Part shown: in pieces, positions 1 to 8,478 of the stretch | Position numbering within the stretch: the first letter of the stretch is position 1 | How the letters are laid out: the number at the start of each line of letters is the position of its first letter | NCBI GenBank assembly: GCA_937988865.1 | Contig: CALKHV010000176.1 | Location: 1 to 32,209 of the forward strand | Reading direction: 5' to 3' | Length of the DNA: 32,209 nucleotides | Origin: an uncultured Propionibacteriaceae bacterium | GTDB lineage: Bacteria > Actinomycetota > Actinomycetes > Propionibacteriales > Propionibacteriaceae | Notes under the pieces: model-generated | The model's input: the letters and a program-made list of their open reading frames with translations, nothing else | What the model was told of the DNA's origin: nothing | The model's database searches: none | Translations under genes and position numbers: made by a program

Positions 1-474
1 GGGCTGGCCGCCTACCTCGGCTTCATCGCCATCCGCACGGGCAGTCTCCTGGGCTACTTCCAGGTCCAGGGTGACTGGGGGATGCGCTCCGGCTGGCCAC
101 ACGCCATCTTCGCCCAGATGGCGCGGGTGGTCTTCCCCGAGAGCGGCCATCCGAGGGTCTATGTGATCTATGTTCCGATCATCCTCGGGTACCTGCTCTG
201 CTGGACGCTGCTCGCCGGCTGGCTCCTCCCGCCCGCCCGAAGGAAGTACGCGTGGGTCGCCGCGTACGGCCTGATCGCCTCGGCGTTCGCGCTCACGAAC
301 CAGTCCTACTTCCAGTCGGTGGCGCGGCATCTCATGGCTGTCCCCGTCCTCCTGCTGCCGCTGCTCGACCTCAGGACGCGGCGCGCCACGGTCGCCCTCG
401 CGATCGTCGTCGCCACCCTCGCGTCGGCCTGGTGGGGCGCCAGCCTGCTGGCGCACGGAGGGTTCTCGCCGTGA
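1..474 (+). CDS. C-terminal part of multi-pass membrane protein, probable GT-C glycosyltransferase (5' truncated)
   Basis: The reading frame is open from the first base of the window to a TGA at 472-474, so the gene begins upstream. About 157 residues are visible. They contain several hydrophobic segments, for example the stretches around IYVPIILGYLLCW, VAAYGLIASAFAL, LMAVPVLLLPLL and VALAIVVATLASAWW, separated by short basic loops. The segment SYFQSVARHLMAVPVLLLPLL resembles the conserved C-terminal arginine/proline helix of polyprenyl-phosphate-dependent GT-C mannosyltransferases (PIG-V or PMT-like). That family assignment is inference from a partial sequence. The next gene is a glycosyltransferase on the same strand 54 bp downstream, which supports a role in surface glycan assembly at the membrane. 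It could also be a different polytopic protein of a glycan cluster. Confidence 0.6.
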   Translation, partial: GLAAYLGFIAIRTGSLLGYFQVQGDWGMRSGWPHAIFAQMARVVFPESGHPRVYVIYVPIILGYLLCWTLLAGWLLPPARRKYAWVAAYGLIASAFALTNQSYFQSVARHLMAVPVLLLPLLDLRTRRATVALAIVVATLASAWWGASLLAHGGFSP

Positions 475-528
475 GCGTCCGGGCTGTCAGCGCTCGTTGA
501 TAGGGTCGCCACGTCGAGAGGACGCACC

Positions 529-3468
529 GTGACTGAGAGTCCCACCCCGCGCACCGAACCTCGGGTTTCGGTGGTGTTGCTGTGCGCCGAGGGGGTCGAC
601 GCCGCGCCCACCTGGGAGTCCCTGGCGACTCAGGGTGCGGTTCTGGACGATGTCGAGATCCTGCCCGCGGGTGTGCCCGGGGCGTGCGACATCCCCCGTG
701 ACCTCGGCCCTTCGGTGCGCCCGATGGGAACGCACACCACCGACGTCGGCGAGGCACTGACACTCGCGTTGGACGCGGCCCGGGGCTCGTACGTGACGAT
801 CCTCGCGGCAGGCGACCGGGTGTCACCCCATTACCTTCAGGATTTGGCCTCCGCCGCCTCTCCCGATCGCCTCGCGGTGGCCGACATCGGGGTCGGGCAG
901 GTCGGACGCGGATTCCCCGTGGGGCAGGCAGGCCACATCCTCGCTTCCGGACGTGGCACGGTCATCCCGATCTCGTGGTGCGTCGACGTCCGCCTTCCCC
1001 CCGGACTGGGGCCGGGATGGGGCGCCGCCCTGCACGGCGCCATCCTCGCTCCCTTCTCGAGGCGGTTCGGTGTCCTCGACACCGGTCCGGCCGAACGGGG
1101 CGCGATCCTGACCCTCGTCGACCGGCCCGCCACGACCAGCACCTTCGCGACCATGGTCGATGGACCGCTCGCCGTCGCGGCCTTCCTCTGCACCGGGACG
1201 CAGCACGACCCGGTCGAGCGCGCTCCCCTGACGCACGCCCTTGTCGCCGCCCAGTTGGCCACCGTGTCGGCCTACAGGCTCGCCCACCCCGAGGAGGAGT
1301 CGCGCGTCCGCCATGCGGTGGCGGCGACCGGTGTCCCCGGTCTGGGCCTCACTGCCCCCGGCGGGTGGACCTGGCCCGACCTCGACGTCCTTCTCGGTGC
1401 CGAGCCGCCGACCAAACCGCGGGTGCTCCTGGTGGCCGGGAACACCGACCGGGCCAACGCCCTCGTCCACGAACTCGCCCTGCTCCGCGCGTCGGGTACT
1501 GCCCTCGACCTCCTGCACCTCAGCGGGGCAGTGGACGTCGGGCTCAAGAACCTTCCCCGCCATCGTCTGCGCGCCGCACAGAACAATCGACCGGCGTCCG
1601 CGAAGCCGGCCCGGACGCTGACCCAGCGCGCGCGCCGAAAGGCGAGCCGGTACTGGAGCGCCGCCGTCAGCAAGGTCCAGTCGACGCCGCTGCACCCGAG
1701 GCCCGCCCACGCACCGACGCCCACTCTCGACCAGGCGTCCCGCGACCTCATCGCCCGAGCCGACCTCGTCATCGCGCTCGACGGGGCCGGGGCCGGCCTC
1801 GCCCGTGCGGGCGGGGTGAATCCCGCGTCCTCCGTCGCGATCCACTCCCTCGTCCTGGCCGCCACCGCGACCTCGACCTCCTGGGGCACGTCCGAACTCC
1901 GCGCAGTGCGGGCCGCCACGCGGGCGTTGGCCGAACTGCCGGCAGGCGACCTGCTCACTCCCCCACCCGCCGTGCTGGCCGTGGCGGCGTGGCGCCTCTA
2001 TCGGGCCTTCCGAATCGAAGCGGCGCGCACCCTCGCGGACGCGGCCCTGCGCATCCACCCGGACGCCCACGTCGAATACGGCTTCGACCTCTTTGCCGGA
2101 ATGGCCGACCTGGCGCGCGGTGACGCCTTGAGTGACCGTCACCTCGGTGTCGTCGGATCGGTGGTGAAGGCCGCCGATGCAGCCCTTGCTGCGGGCGAAC
2201 ACGAGCGCGCAGCCTTCCTGATGGGGCTCGTCGCCGAAACACTCTTCCACCCCGACGTCCAGTCCAACGTGGCGCACCCTCCACTCCTGGCTGATCGGGA
2301 GCGACTCCTCGCCCCCCTTGCAGGTTCCCGGGTCTGGTCTCTTCTCAGCTCTCCCATGCCATCCGTGTCCGCGCCGGGCAACGCGCGCTCCGGCTCGCGT
2401 CCCCGCGTCCTCGTGCTGCCCGGCTCGTACCCCCGGTTCGCCGCCCCCGTCACCGAAGCACTGACGCACTCCGCCGAGGTCCAGGTCCTCCGACTGGCCC
2501 AGCTCCAGCCCGGGATGGGCGCGATGGCAGCCTCTCCGAGACCCATCCACGAGCGCCTCTGCCGTTCACTGGGCCTGCCCGTCGCCTCCGGCGGCACCAT
2601 GGCTGCCGCCTTCCGCGACCGCGACGTCATCTTCGCCGACTGGGCCGACAAGGGTGCCCTCCTGGCGTCCCTGCTGGCTCCCCCCGGATGCCGGCTCGTC
2701 ATCCGTTGCCACGGTGTCGACACGCTGTCGCTGTGGCAGTACCTGATCGACTGGTCACGGGTCACCGACGTCATCTTCGTGAGCGACCACCTGCGCCGCA
2801 CCGTCAACGGCAATCTGGGTGAGCGCCTCGCGCACGTCCGGCAACACGTCGTCGGCAATGTCGTCGACCTCGGACGCTTCGCAGCCGATTCGGCCCCGGG
2901 CGCGTCCCGCACGCTCGGCATGGTCGGGTGGGGACAGAAGGTCAAGGACCCCCTGTGGACGCTGGAACTACTCGCAGCCCTCCGGAAGGTCGATCCTGCG
3001 TGGAGGCTGGTGCTGGTCGGGCGCGACTTCCCACCCACCGCCCGCCGCGCGTCCGAACAGGCCTACGCCGAGGCCTTCCGGGCCCGCGTCGTCCAGCCCG
3101 ACATCGTGGACGCCGTCGAGTACGTCGGTCAGAGTCGCGACCTCCCCCGACACCTCCGACGGATCGGCTTCGCGATCAGTTCCAGCTTCCGGGAGTCGTT
3201 CCACATCGGCGCCGTCGAGATGGTGGCGGCCGGAGCGGTCCCGGTCTACCGCGACTGGCCCGCGTACTCAGGCATGGGCGGGGCTCGGGGCTTGTTCCCG
3301 GACGACTGGGTCGTCGGCTCGGTCGACGAGGCGGTGACGAGGATCCTGTCCCTGGCCGGGCCGGACGCCTGGGCAGACGCATCAGCGGCCGCCCGACGCG
3401 AGGTCGGCGTCCGCTTCGCCACCGACACGACCGCAGACCTCTATCGGCAGATCATCCTGGGGTCGTGA
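529..3468 (+). CDS. Multidomain glycosyltransferase (GT-A-like N-terminus, helical middle, GT-B C-terminus)
   Basis: A 979-residue cytoplasmic protein starting at GTG 529, with a GAGAGG ribosome site at 515-520. The N-terminal part (about 1-260) looks like a family-2 GT-A fold: a beta-strand start (RVSVVLLCAEG) and the phrase ARGSYVTILAAGDRV near residue 85, where GT2 enzymes have their nucleotide-sugar aspartate. A second Rossmann-like start (PRVLLVAGN) appears near residue 297, followed by a basic linker and a helical TPR-like region around 480-600. The C-terminal third (about 624-979) looks like GT-B. It begins PRVLVLPGSYP, continues LGMVGWGQKVKDP near 794, and has an E-x7-E motif (ESFHIGAVE) near 887, typical of retaining GT4-type enzymes. 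Donor and acceptor cannot be read from sequence. Its 3' end overlaps the convergent gene at 3452-4654 by 17 bp. Confidence 0.8.
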   Translation: MTESPTPRTEPRVSVVLLCAEGVDAAPTWESLATQGAVLDDVEILPAGVPGACDIPRDLGPSVRPMGTHTTDVGEALTLALDAARGSYVTILAAGDRVSPHYLQDLASAASPDRLAVADIGVGQVGRGFPVGQAGHILASGRGTVIPISWCVDVRLPPGLGPGWGAALHGAILAPFSRRFGVLDTGPAERGAILTLVDRPATTSTFATMVDGPLAVAAFLCTGTQHDPVERAPLTHALVAAQLATVSAYRLAHPEEESRVRHAVAATGVPGLGLTAPGGWTWPDLDVLLGAEPPTKPRVLLVAGNTDRANALVHELALLRASGTALDLLHLSGAVDVGLKNLPRHRLRAAQNNRPASAKPARTLTQRARRKASRYWSAAVSKVQSTPLHPRPAHAPTPTLDQASRDLIARADLVIALDGAGAGLARAGGVNPASSVAIHSLVLAATATSTSWGTSELRAVRAATRALAELPAGDLLTPPPAVLAVAAWRLYRAFRIEAARTLADAALRIHPDAHVEYGFDLFAGMADLARGDALSDRHLGVVGSVVKAADAALAAGEHERAAFLMGLVAETLFHPDVQSNVAHPPLLADRERLLAPLAGSRVWSLLSSPMPSVSAPGNARSGSRPRVLVLPGSYPRFAAPVTEALTHSAEVQVLRLAQLQPGMGAMAASPRPIHERLCRSLGLPVASGGTMAAAFRDRDVIFADWADKGALLASLLAPPGCRLVIRCHGVDTLSLWQYLIDWSRVTDVIFVSDHLRRTVNGNLGERLAHVRQHVVGNVVDLGRFAADSAPGASRTLGMVGWGQKVKDPLWTLELLAALRKVDPAWRLVLVGRDFPPTARRASEQAYAEAFRARVVQPDIVDAVEYVGQSRDLPRHLRRIGFAISSSFRESFHIGAVEMVAAGAVPVYRDWPAYSGMGGARGLFPDDWVVGSVDEAVTRILSLAGPDAWADASAAARREVGVRFATDTTADLYRQIILGS

Positions 3469-4654
3469 CCCTGCGCGCAGGTGCCCCGCCGAGGGCCAGC
3501 TGCGAGAGCACCTGGGTGAGGCCGGAGAGATGCTCCACGGGCGTCCGGAACGCGAAGGCGTCGAGCGCGTCCAGTGAACTGCCCTCCTGCACGACGGCCC
3601 ACACCGGCGTCGTCGACCCGGCGTAGTCGCTCCACTTGGAGGGAAGGAAGGGGTTCACCACACCCTCGGGCGCGACGGCATCGTTGACCAGCAGCAGGTC
3701 CATGCGGTCGCTGAGGGCCAGGAACTCGAGGTAGTCGACGTAGGGACCGACCCGGACGCAATGGCCCAGCCCTGCCCGCTCCACCGCAGGGACCAGCGAA
3801 TCGGGGGATGCGGTGAACACGTGCAGCATCAGCCGGGCCGACTGTTCACGCGGAAGCGCGGCCAGCGCGTCCAGGATGAGGTCGACGCCACGGTTGGCGT
3901 AGAAGTTGCCGAAGTAGGCGACGTTGACCCTGTCAGCAGGTGGTGTCTCGGACTCCACGAGCGAGTAGAACTCCCTGGGCAATGTGGGGTGCGGCGACAC
4001 CGTCGCACGCTCGAGCACCCGGCCAGCGAGGGCACGGTCATGGCAGTGATCGACCATGAAGTCGCGCTGCAGCGCATTCGTGAACAGGAAGTGATCGGCC
4101 AGTGCGAAGGCCGCCACCTCGCACCACTCGTTGATGTTGTCGGATTCGGGCGGGGTGAAGCCGGCGGCGGTGATCCCGTTGGACAGGTGGTCCATCAGGA
4201 AACCCGCCCCGAACGGGCTCGTGCGCGTGTGCCCCAGGACGTCATGCGAGAGCGGGTCGGAGAACTCGGCCGTCCACTCCACATCGGGACGCGCGGCCTT
4301 GTAGCGAGCCGCGAGGAAGTGGGAGTGGATGAACTGCGCCCGGCTGTACAGCTTCTCGTAGGGCCCCTGGACCGACTCCCACGCGTCGACCCGTGCCAGC
4401 CCGGCCGTCACGAAGTCGCGGACCGAACGGTCGGACGAGAAGGCCGTGCGCGAAGGTACAGCGGCGAACCGCCGCACCAGGTCGCCGCCGATGCGTGTCA
4501 AGGAGGCGTCGCGCTTGCGGATCGCGTCCATGGCATTGCAGATCACGTCGACCGGCACGCCCGCCTCGCGGACGCGCTTGGCCGCGACGATCCCCGCCGT
4601 GTCGCTGTACGGGGGGAAGCAGTAGCTGACGACGAGCGTCGAGGCGGCGTCCAT
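3452..4654 (-). CDS. GT-B fold glycosyltransferase (GT4-like)
   Basis: A 400-residue protein starting at ATG 4654, with GGGAG about 6 bases upstream. The N-terminus STLVVSYCFPPYSDTAGIVAAKRV is the classic start of GT4-like enzymes, where the FPP and small-residue loop sit near the acceptor. The C-terminal half contains VNVAYFGNFYANRGVDLILDAL, a normal GT-B C-domain opening. It also has NPFLPSKWSDYAGSTTPVW, which matches the SK-x-x-DY-x-A-x-x-x-P segment seen in sugar-nucleotide transferases of O-antigen type. A clear E-x7-E motif is not evident. The gene is the second of a leftward pair, 12 bp after the CgeB-GT2 gene, so the two are probably cotranscribed and act on the same glycan. Specificity is unknown. 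Confidence 0.75.
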   Translation of the reverse strand: MDAASTLVVSYCFPPYSDTAGIVAAKRVREAGVPVDVICNAMDAIRKRDASLTRIGGDLVRRFAAVPSRTAFSSDRSVRDFVTAGLARVDAWESVQGPYEKLYSRAQFIHSHFLAARYKAARPDVEWTAEFSDPLSHDVLGHTRTSPFGAGFLMDHLSNGITAAGFTPPESDNINEWCEVAAFALADHFLFTNALQRDFMVDHCHDRALAGRVLERATVSPHPTLPREFYSLVESETPPADRVNVAYFGNFYANRGVDLILDALAALPREQSARLMLHVFTASPDSLVPAVERAGLGHCVRVGPYVDYLEFLALSDRMDLLLVNDAVAPEGVVNPFLPSKWSDYAGSTTPVWAVVQEGSSLDALDAFAFRTPVEHLSGLTQVLSQLALGGAPARRVTTPG

Positions 4655-4666
4655 GGTGCTCCCGAC

Positions 4667-6556
4667 TCAGACGGTCACGTGGGCGGTCGCGTCACCGTAG
4701 AACTCCAGCCGCGACGAGCGGGCGAGGATGTCGTCGCTCGAGATGGCCCAGGTGTGCCCGCCCACATCGGACTTGCGCGTACTCACGTAGTTGAACCGGT
4801 CTGCGCTGTAGACCTTGCCACCGTTCTTCCGCACCTTCTCGAGGAAGGTCGTGTCGACGCGACGGGGCAACTCCTCGAAACGCACGTCGGACGCCACTTC
4901 ACGCGGCGTGACGATCGTCCCGCCCTGCACCAGTCGCGAGTAGCGGTTCTCGGAGTCGGCGAAGCGCAACAGCGTCGGGCCGTCCGCGTCCCCGATGTGC
5001 ACGTAGTGGGCCCACTTGCCGACCACCTGTGCCTCGGTGTACGAGAAGGCGTTGACGAGGTCACTCAGGTAGTGCTCGCCGTAGTAGTTGTCGTCGTCCA
5101 TCTTGGCGACGTAGTGGCCGGCCGAGGCGTCGACGCCCAGGTTCATCAACTGGCCCAGCAGCAGGGACTGGTCAGCCGTGCGCAGGGTCACGTTGCTGAG
5201 CCCGTGGCGTTCGTTCAGCTCGGCGACCAGGGACGCGTCCGGGGTGAAGCCGTGGGTGACCAGCACCAGCTCGACGTCCGGGTGCGACTGACGGGCCGTG
5301 AACTCCCAGATGTTCTCGAGGTTCTCGGGACGCATGGTCGGCACGATGACGCTCACCGAGCGGTCGACCGGGGCCTGCTCGAGGCCGATCGACGCAAGCA
5401 CCTGGTCGACCCGATGTCCGTACAGGTGCGAGTCGAACACGCGTCGGTGGGCGCGCAACGCGAGGCGGTCGCGCAACTCGGTGTGCGCCACGAGGTTCTT
5501 GAGTCGGGTGGTGGCCTCGGCTGCGTCGTGCACGACGGTGATGTCATCGCCGAAGAAGGTCTCCAGGGACGCGGCCGGTGCCGTGACCACTGCCGTCTGG
5601 GACGCGCTCAGCTCGAAGAGTCGTCGAGCGCACATCGTGGGTGAACCGGTCACGGAGTTGACGTTGAGGAAGACCTTGTAGCAGGTGTACGCCGACAGCA
5701 TGCGTTCGTAGGGCAGCGAGCCGACGATGTTGGCGCGGTATTCGGCGGGGAAGCGGTACCTGGGGTCCTCGGTCTGCATCCGCGAGTAGATGTGGAGTCC
5801 GAGTTCGCGCGCCGGGGCCAGGACGTAGTCCATCTGCTCCCGTCGCTCGGGGTGCTTCTCCGCGAAGTACGTGCCGGCGAACGCCACGTTGTAGGGGCGC
5901 TCGGCACCGTTCGTGTCGCGACGCACCGGATTGTGGATCCGGGGCTGGGCGCCGAACGGAAGCAGGCCCACGCGGTCGTGGCCGAGGTCGGCGACGTAGT
6001 CGGGGATGCGGTCCGCGTCCACCGTGAAGACCTGGTCGAACAGTCGGGCGGTCTCGATGAACTTGTCGTAGTTCGGCGGGTCCTCCTTGTTCCAGAAGAC
6101 CGTGGGGATGCCCTCGGCGCGGCACCACGCCACCAGCTCACGCAACGGTTCAGACGGGCCGGTCTCGGCGGTCATCGACCGACGCCACCGCCCCCGGTTG
6201 CCCTGCCAGGCCGACTCGACGAACAACAGGTCGGGACGGCGGGCGGTCAGCTCCTCCTGCCACGCCGAGCGCGACAGGAGCATCTGGTCCCACTCGAAGC
6301 GGAAGGCGAGCTCCGAGAACGGGTCGAGGATGACCGCGGCCAGCACGTTGGGCCGCGCGATGGGTCCCTCGGGGATCGACTTGGGCGGCAGCGCGACGCG
6401 CATGGGACCGACCTCGCCACGAATCCGCCGCTTCACGTGGGCGACCTCACGTCGCAGCCCGCGGCGGACGCGCCCACGTGCCTCGGGGTCGAGGGGAGCT
6501 GCGACGAGGGTGCGAGCTTTCTTTCGCCACCCGAGTCCGTTCGATCCGTCTGCCAT
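4667..6556 (-). CDS. Two-domain glycosyltransferase: CgeB-like GT-B domain fused to a GT2 domain
   Basis: A 629-residue protein. The open frame extends further upstream, but ATG 6556 is chosen because GGAGGAG lies just before it and the upstream extension is low-complexity shadow sequence. Residues about 70-395 resemble the CgeB/DUF3880 type: IPTVFWNKEDPPNYDKF, NVAFAGTYFAEKHPERREQM, and a late ARRLFELSASQTAVVTAPA. From about residue 400 a family-2 GT-A domain begins (VSVIVPTMRPENL), with a DDD metal-binding motif near 486-488 (VAKMDDDNYYGEHYL). Both catalytic modules appear complete, so the protein may transfer two sugars in sequence; this is inference. It is the first gene of a leftward pair, divergent from the GT4 gene at 6660 across about 100 bp. 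Confidence 0.82.
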   Translation of the reverse strand: MADGSNGLGWRKKARTLVAAPLDPEARGRVRRGLRREVAHVKRRIRGEVGPMRVALPPKSIPEGPIARPNVLAAVILDPFSELAFRFEWDQMLLSRSAWQEELTARRPDLLFVESAWQGNRGRWRRSMTAETGPSEPLRELVAWCRAEGIPTVFWNKEDPPNYDKFIETARLFDQVFTVDADRIPDYVADLGHDRVGLLPFGAQPRIHNPVRRDTNGAERPYNVAFAGTYFAEKHPERREQMDYVLAPARELGLHIYSRMQTEDPRYRFPAEYRANIVGSLPYERMLSAYTCYKVFLNVNSVTGSPTMCARRLFELSASQTAVVTAPAASLETFFGDDITVVHDAAEATTRLKNLVAHTELRDRLALRAHRRVFDSHLYGHRVDQVLASIGLEQAPVDRSVSVIVPTMRPENLENIWEFTARQSHPDVELVLVTHGFTPDASLVAELNERHGLSNVTLRTADQSLLLGQLMNLGVDASAGHYVAKMDDDNYYGEHYLSDLVNAFSYTEAQVVGKWAHYVHIGDADGPTLLRFADSENRYSRLVQGGTIVTPREVASDVRFEELPRRVDTTFLEKVRKNGGKVYSADRFNYVSTRKSDVGGHTWAISSDDILARSSRLEFYGDATAHVTV

Positions 6557-6659
6557 GGGTCTCCTCCGCTCGACGTCCCCACCACGATACCGGAGCCGCT
6601 GCGTCATCCCGTCTGGTTGCCAGCCGCGCAGCGGTCTGCGCTGGCATGATGGCCGGGAC

Positions 6660-8402
6660 ATGACCACGCTGCTGCGCAACCTCCCGATCCTCGCGTCCGT
6701 CGCCGCCAGGCACCTCGACCGTGGTCCGGTGGCGGTGGGGTCGGCCCTCGTCCGCGGGCTGCCCTCGCGCGTCCGCTCGCGACTCGATCCAGCCCTGGAA
6801 CGCATGGCGCCCACGCTGGCAGCGCTGGGGGACGCAGCGTCCGGTCGTGGTTCGGAGGCGGTCGTCGCCCTCGAGTCCATCGCCCGGGACGCTGCAGTCG
6901 GCCCCGCTCTCCGGGCCGTGGAGGCGCTCAGCGTCCTGCACCGGACGTCCGAGGCCCGCGTCGCGCTGGACGACCTGCGCGGACGCACCGACCACCCTGA
7001 CCGCCTCGCGCTCGTCGAGGCCCGACTACTGGCCGAGGAGGGCCACCTGACGCGCGCCCTCGACGTGCTCGGGCACGCTCCTCGTTCTCGAGCCCGGACG
7101 CGGCTCGAGGCATCGATCGAGGGCGAGCTGTCCGCCCTGGACGCCCCCTCCCGCCTCGCGGCGGGTCCGGCCGCCCCGCGCCGTCGGACCGACCACGCCC
7201 CGGCGAGGGCGTTGCACCTTGTCACGACCGCGCTGCCCGAGGCCCAGACCGGCTACACGATCCGGACGCAGGGCATCGCCCGCGGTCTGGTCGAGTCGGG
7301 CGTCACTGTCGACGTGGTTCCCAGGCTCGGTTTCCCGGTCGACACCGGAGTTGTCACAGCTGCCCGGACAATTGCCCTGGACGGCGTCTCGTACCGGCGG
7401 CTCCTGCCCGTTCGTGCGCTGCCGCTCGGTGCCGGGGCCCGGCTCGACGAGACCGTGCGGCTCGTCACCGGCCTGGTCGCTGAACTGCAACCGGACGTGC
7501 TGCACGCGCACAGCATGCACCACAACGCGCAGGTCGCCCTCGCCGTCGGACGCGCGACAGGCCTTCCGGTGGTCTACGAGGTCCGCGGCTTCCTGGAGGA
7601 GACGTGGCGCACGCGAGGGGGTGATCCCGCGTCCGATCGGTACGTCCGGTCACGCGCCGCCGAGACTGCCTGCATGGCCGCCGCGGACGCCGTCGTCACC
7701 CTCTCGCGCAGCATGGCCGACGAGATCGTCGCGCGCGGCATCGCCGCTGACCGGGTTCACGTCGTGCCGAACGCCGTCCCGGACGATCACGTGGGCGCGC
7801 CGACGACGCGGGCCGACGCGCGCGCGGACCTCGGGATCCCCGCGGATGCGATCGTGCTGGGCTTCTCGGGGACGCTGAACGAGTACGAGGGCCTGGACGT
7901 CCTGATCGACGCCCTGTCGCTGGGCGACGACCCTCGCGTCCGCCTGCTCGTGGTGGGATCAGGGTCTGCGCTGGGTGCGATGCGCGAGCGGGCGTCCGGG
8001 TTGGGTGACCGGGTGCGCTTCACCGGACGCGTCCCCCACGCGGACGTCCGGGACCATCTCGCGGCCATGGACCTCTACTGCGTCCCACGCCTCTCGACCC
8101 CCGTGACCAGGCTGGTGCCGCCGTTGAAACCCCTCGAAGCCCTCGCCACGGGCGTCCCGGTGCTGGCCAGTGATCTGCCGCCCCTGGTCGAGTTGGCGTC
8201 CGAAGGGCCGTTCGTCCATCTCGCACCGGCCGGGGACGCTGACGCATGGTGGCGCGCGATCGCCGGGCTCACGGCCGACCGGGACGCCTTGCAGGCCGCA
8301 GGCGCTGCGGGTCGGGACTGGGCATGCTCAAACCGCACGTGGGGACGACTCGCCGGGGACTATCGAGTAATCTACGACGAGGCGGCACGCGGTCGCCGCT
8401 GA
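6660..8402 (+). CDS. Glycosyltransferase family 4 protein
   Basis: A 580-residue protein from ATG 6660; an upstream extension of the frame is antisense to the neighbouring gene and was discarded. The first 180 residues are helical, repeat-like and alanine-rich (ALGDAASGRGSEAVVALESIA, and the LRGRTDHPDRLALVEARLLAEEG region), perhaps a TPR-like scaffold. The GT4 domain follows: HLVTTALPEAQTGYTIRTQG near 184, DVLHAHSMHHN in the N-Rossmann half, VVTLSRSMADEI, VLGFSGTLNEYEGLDVLIDAL opening the C-half, and PPLKPLEALATGVPVLASDLP near 486, equivalent to the donor-binding E-x7-E region. It probably transfers a sugar from an activated donor at the inner face of the membrane. It precedes the ABC exporter genes on the same strand with a 72-bp gap holding a small leader-like ORF. 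Confidence 0.85.
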   Translation: MTTLLRNLPILASVAARHLDRGPVAVGSALVRGLPSRVRSRLDPALERMAPTLAALGDAASGRGSEAVVALESIARDAAVGPALRAVEALSVLHRTSEARVALDDLRGRTDHPDRLALVEARLLAEEGHLTRALDVLGHAPRSRARTRLEASIEGELSALDAPSRLAAGPAAPRRRTDHAPARALHLVTTALPEAQTGYTIRTQGIARGLVESGVTVDVVPRLGFPVDTGVVTAARTIALDGVSYRRLLPVRALPLGAGARLDETVRLVTGLVAELQPDVLHAHSMHHNAQVALAVGRATGLPVVYEVRGFLEETWRTRGGDPASDRYVRSRAAETACMAAADAVVTLSRSMADEIVARGIAADRVHVVPNAVPDDHVGAPTTRADARADLGIPADAIVLGFSGTLNEYEGLDVLIDALSLGDDPRVRLLVVGSGSALGAMRERASGLGDRVRFTGRVPHADVRDHLAAMDLYCVPRLSTPVTRLVPPLKPLEALATGVPVLASDLPPLVELASEGPFVHLAPAGDADAWWRAIAGLTADRDALQAAGAAGRDWACSNRTWGRLAGDYRVIYDEAARGRR

Positions 8403-8415
8403 CACGGAGGCTGAC

Positions 8416-8478
8416 ATGGCTCGCACCACGCGGGGCACCGGCATCCCCGGTGCACGCCTGGAGGATCCGCGCCGATGA
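8416..8478 (+). CDS. Possible 20-codon leader peptide before the ABC exporter permease
   Basis: A short ORF of 20 codons (MARTTRGTGIPGARLEDPRR). A strong GGAGG lies at 8406-8410, five bases before its ATG. Its TGA overlaps the permease ATG in the arrangement ATGA at 8475-8478, which is typical of translational coupling. Five of 20 residues are arginine. A 7-bp GC-only-plus-one-AT hairpin (8435-8453) lies inside it, ending 6 bases before the permease GGAGG at 8460-8464. No homology is recognised. It could be a regulatory leader, a coupling device, or chance in a GC-rich intergenic stretch. Confidence 0.4.
   Translation: MARTTRGTGIPGARLEDPRR
8435..8453 (+). promoter_or_regulatory. Hairpin upstream of permease ribosome site
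   Basis: GCACCGG (8435-8441) and CCGGTGC (8447-8453) are perfect inverted repeats around a five-base loop. The structure sits within the 20-codon leader ORF and ends six bases before the GGAGG of the permease, so a ribosome on the leader would melt it. A role in translational control is inference. Confidence 0.4.

Noticed and set aside
823..2550. 575-aa frame antisense to the large glycosyltransferase gene
   Set aside because: Low-complexity Gly/Arg/Asp-rich translation without motifs; the plus-strand gene has clear domains and a ribosome site.
3761..5644. 627-aa plus-strand frame across the leftward glycosyltransferase genes
   Set aside because: It spans two well-supported genes on the other strand and their junction, and shows no family features.
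6557..7225. N-terminal extension of the CgeB-GT2 gene
   Set aside because: The extension is Ser/Arg/Ala-rich, lies antisense to the GT4 gene, and a strong GGAGGAG marks ATG 6556 as the start.
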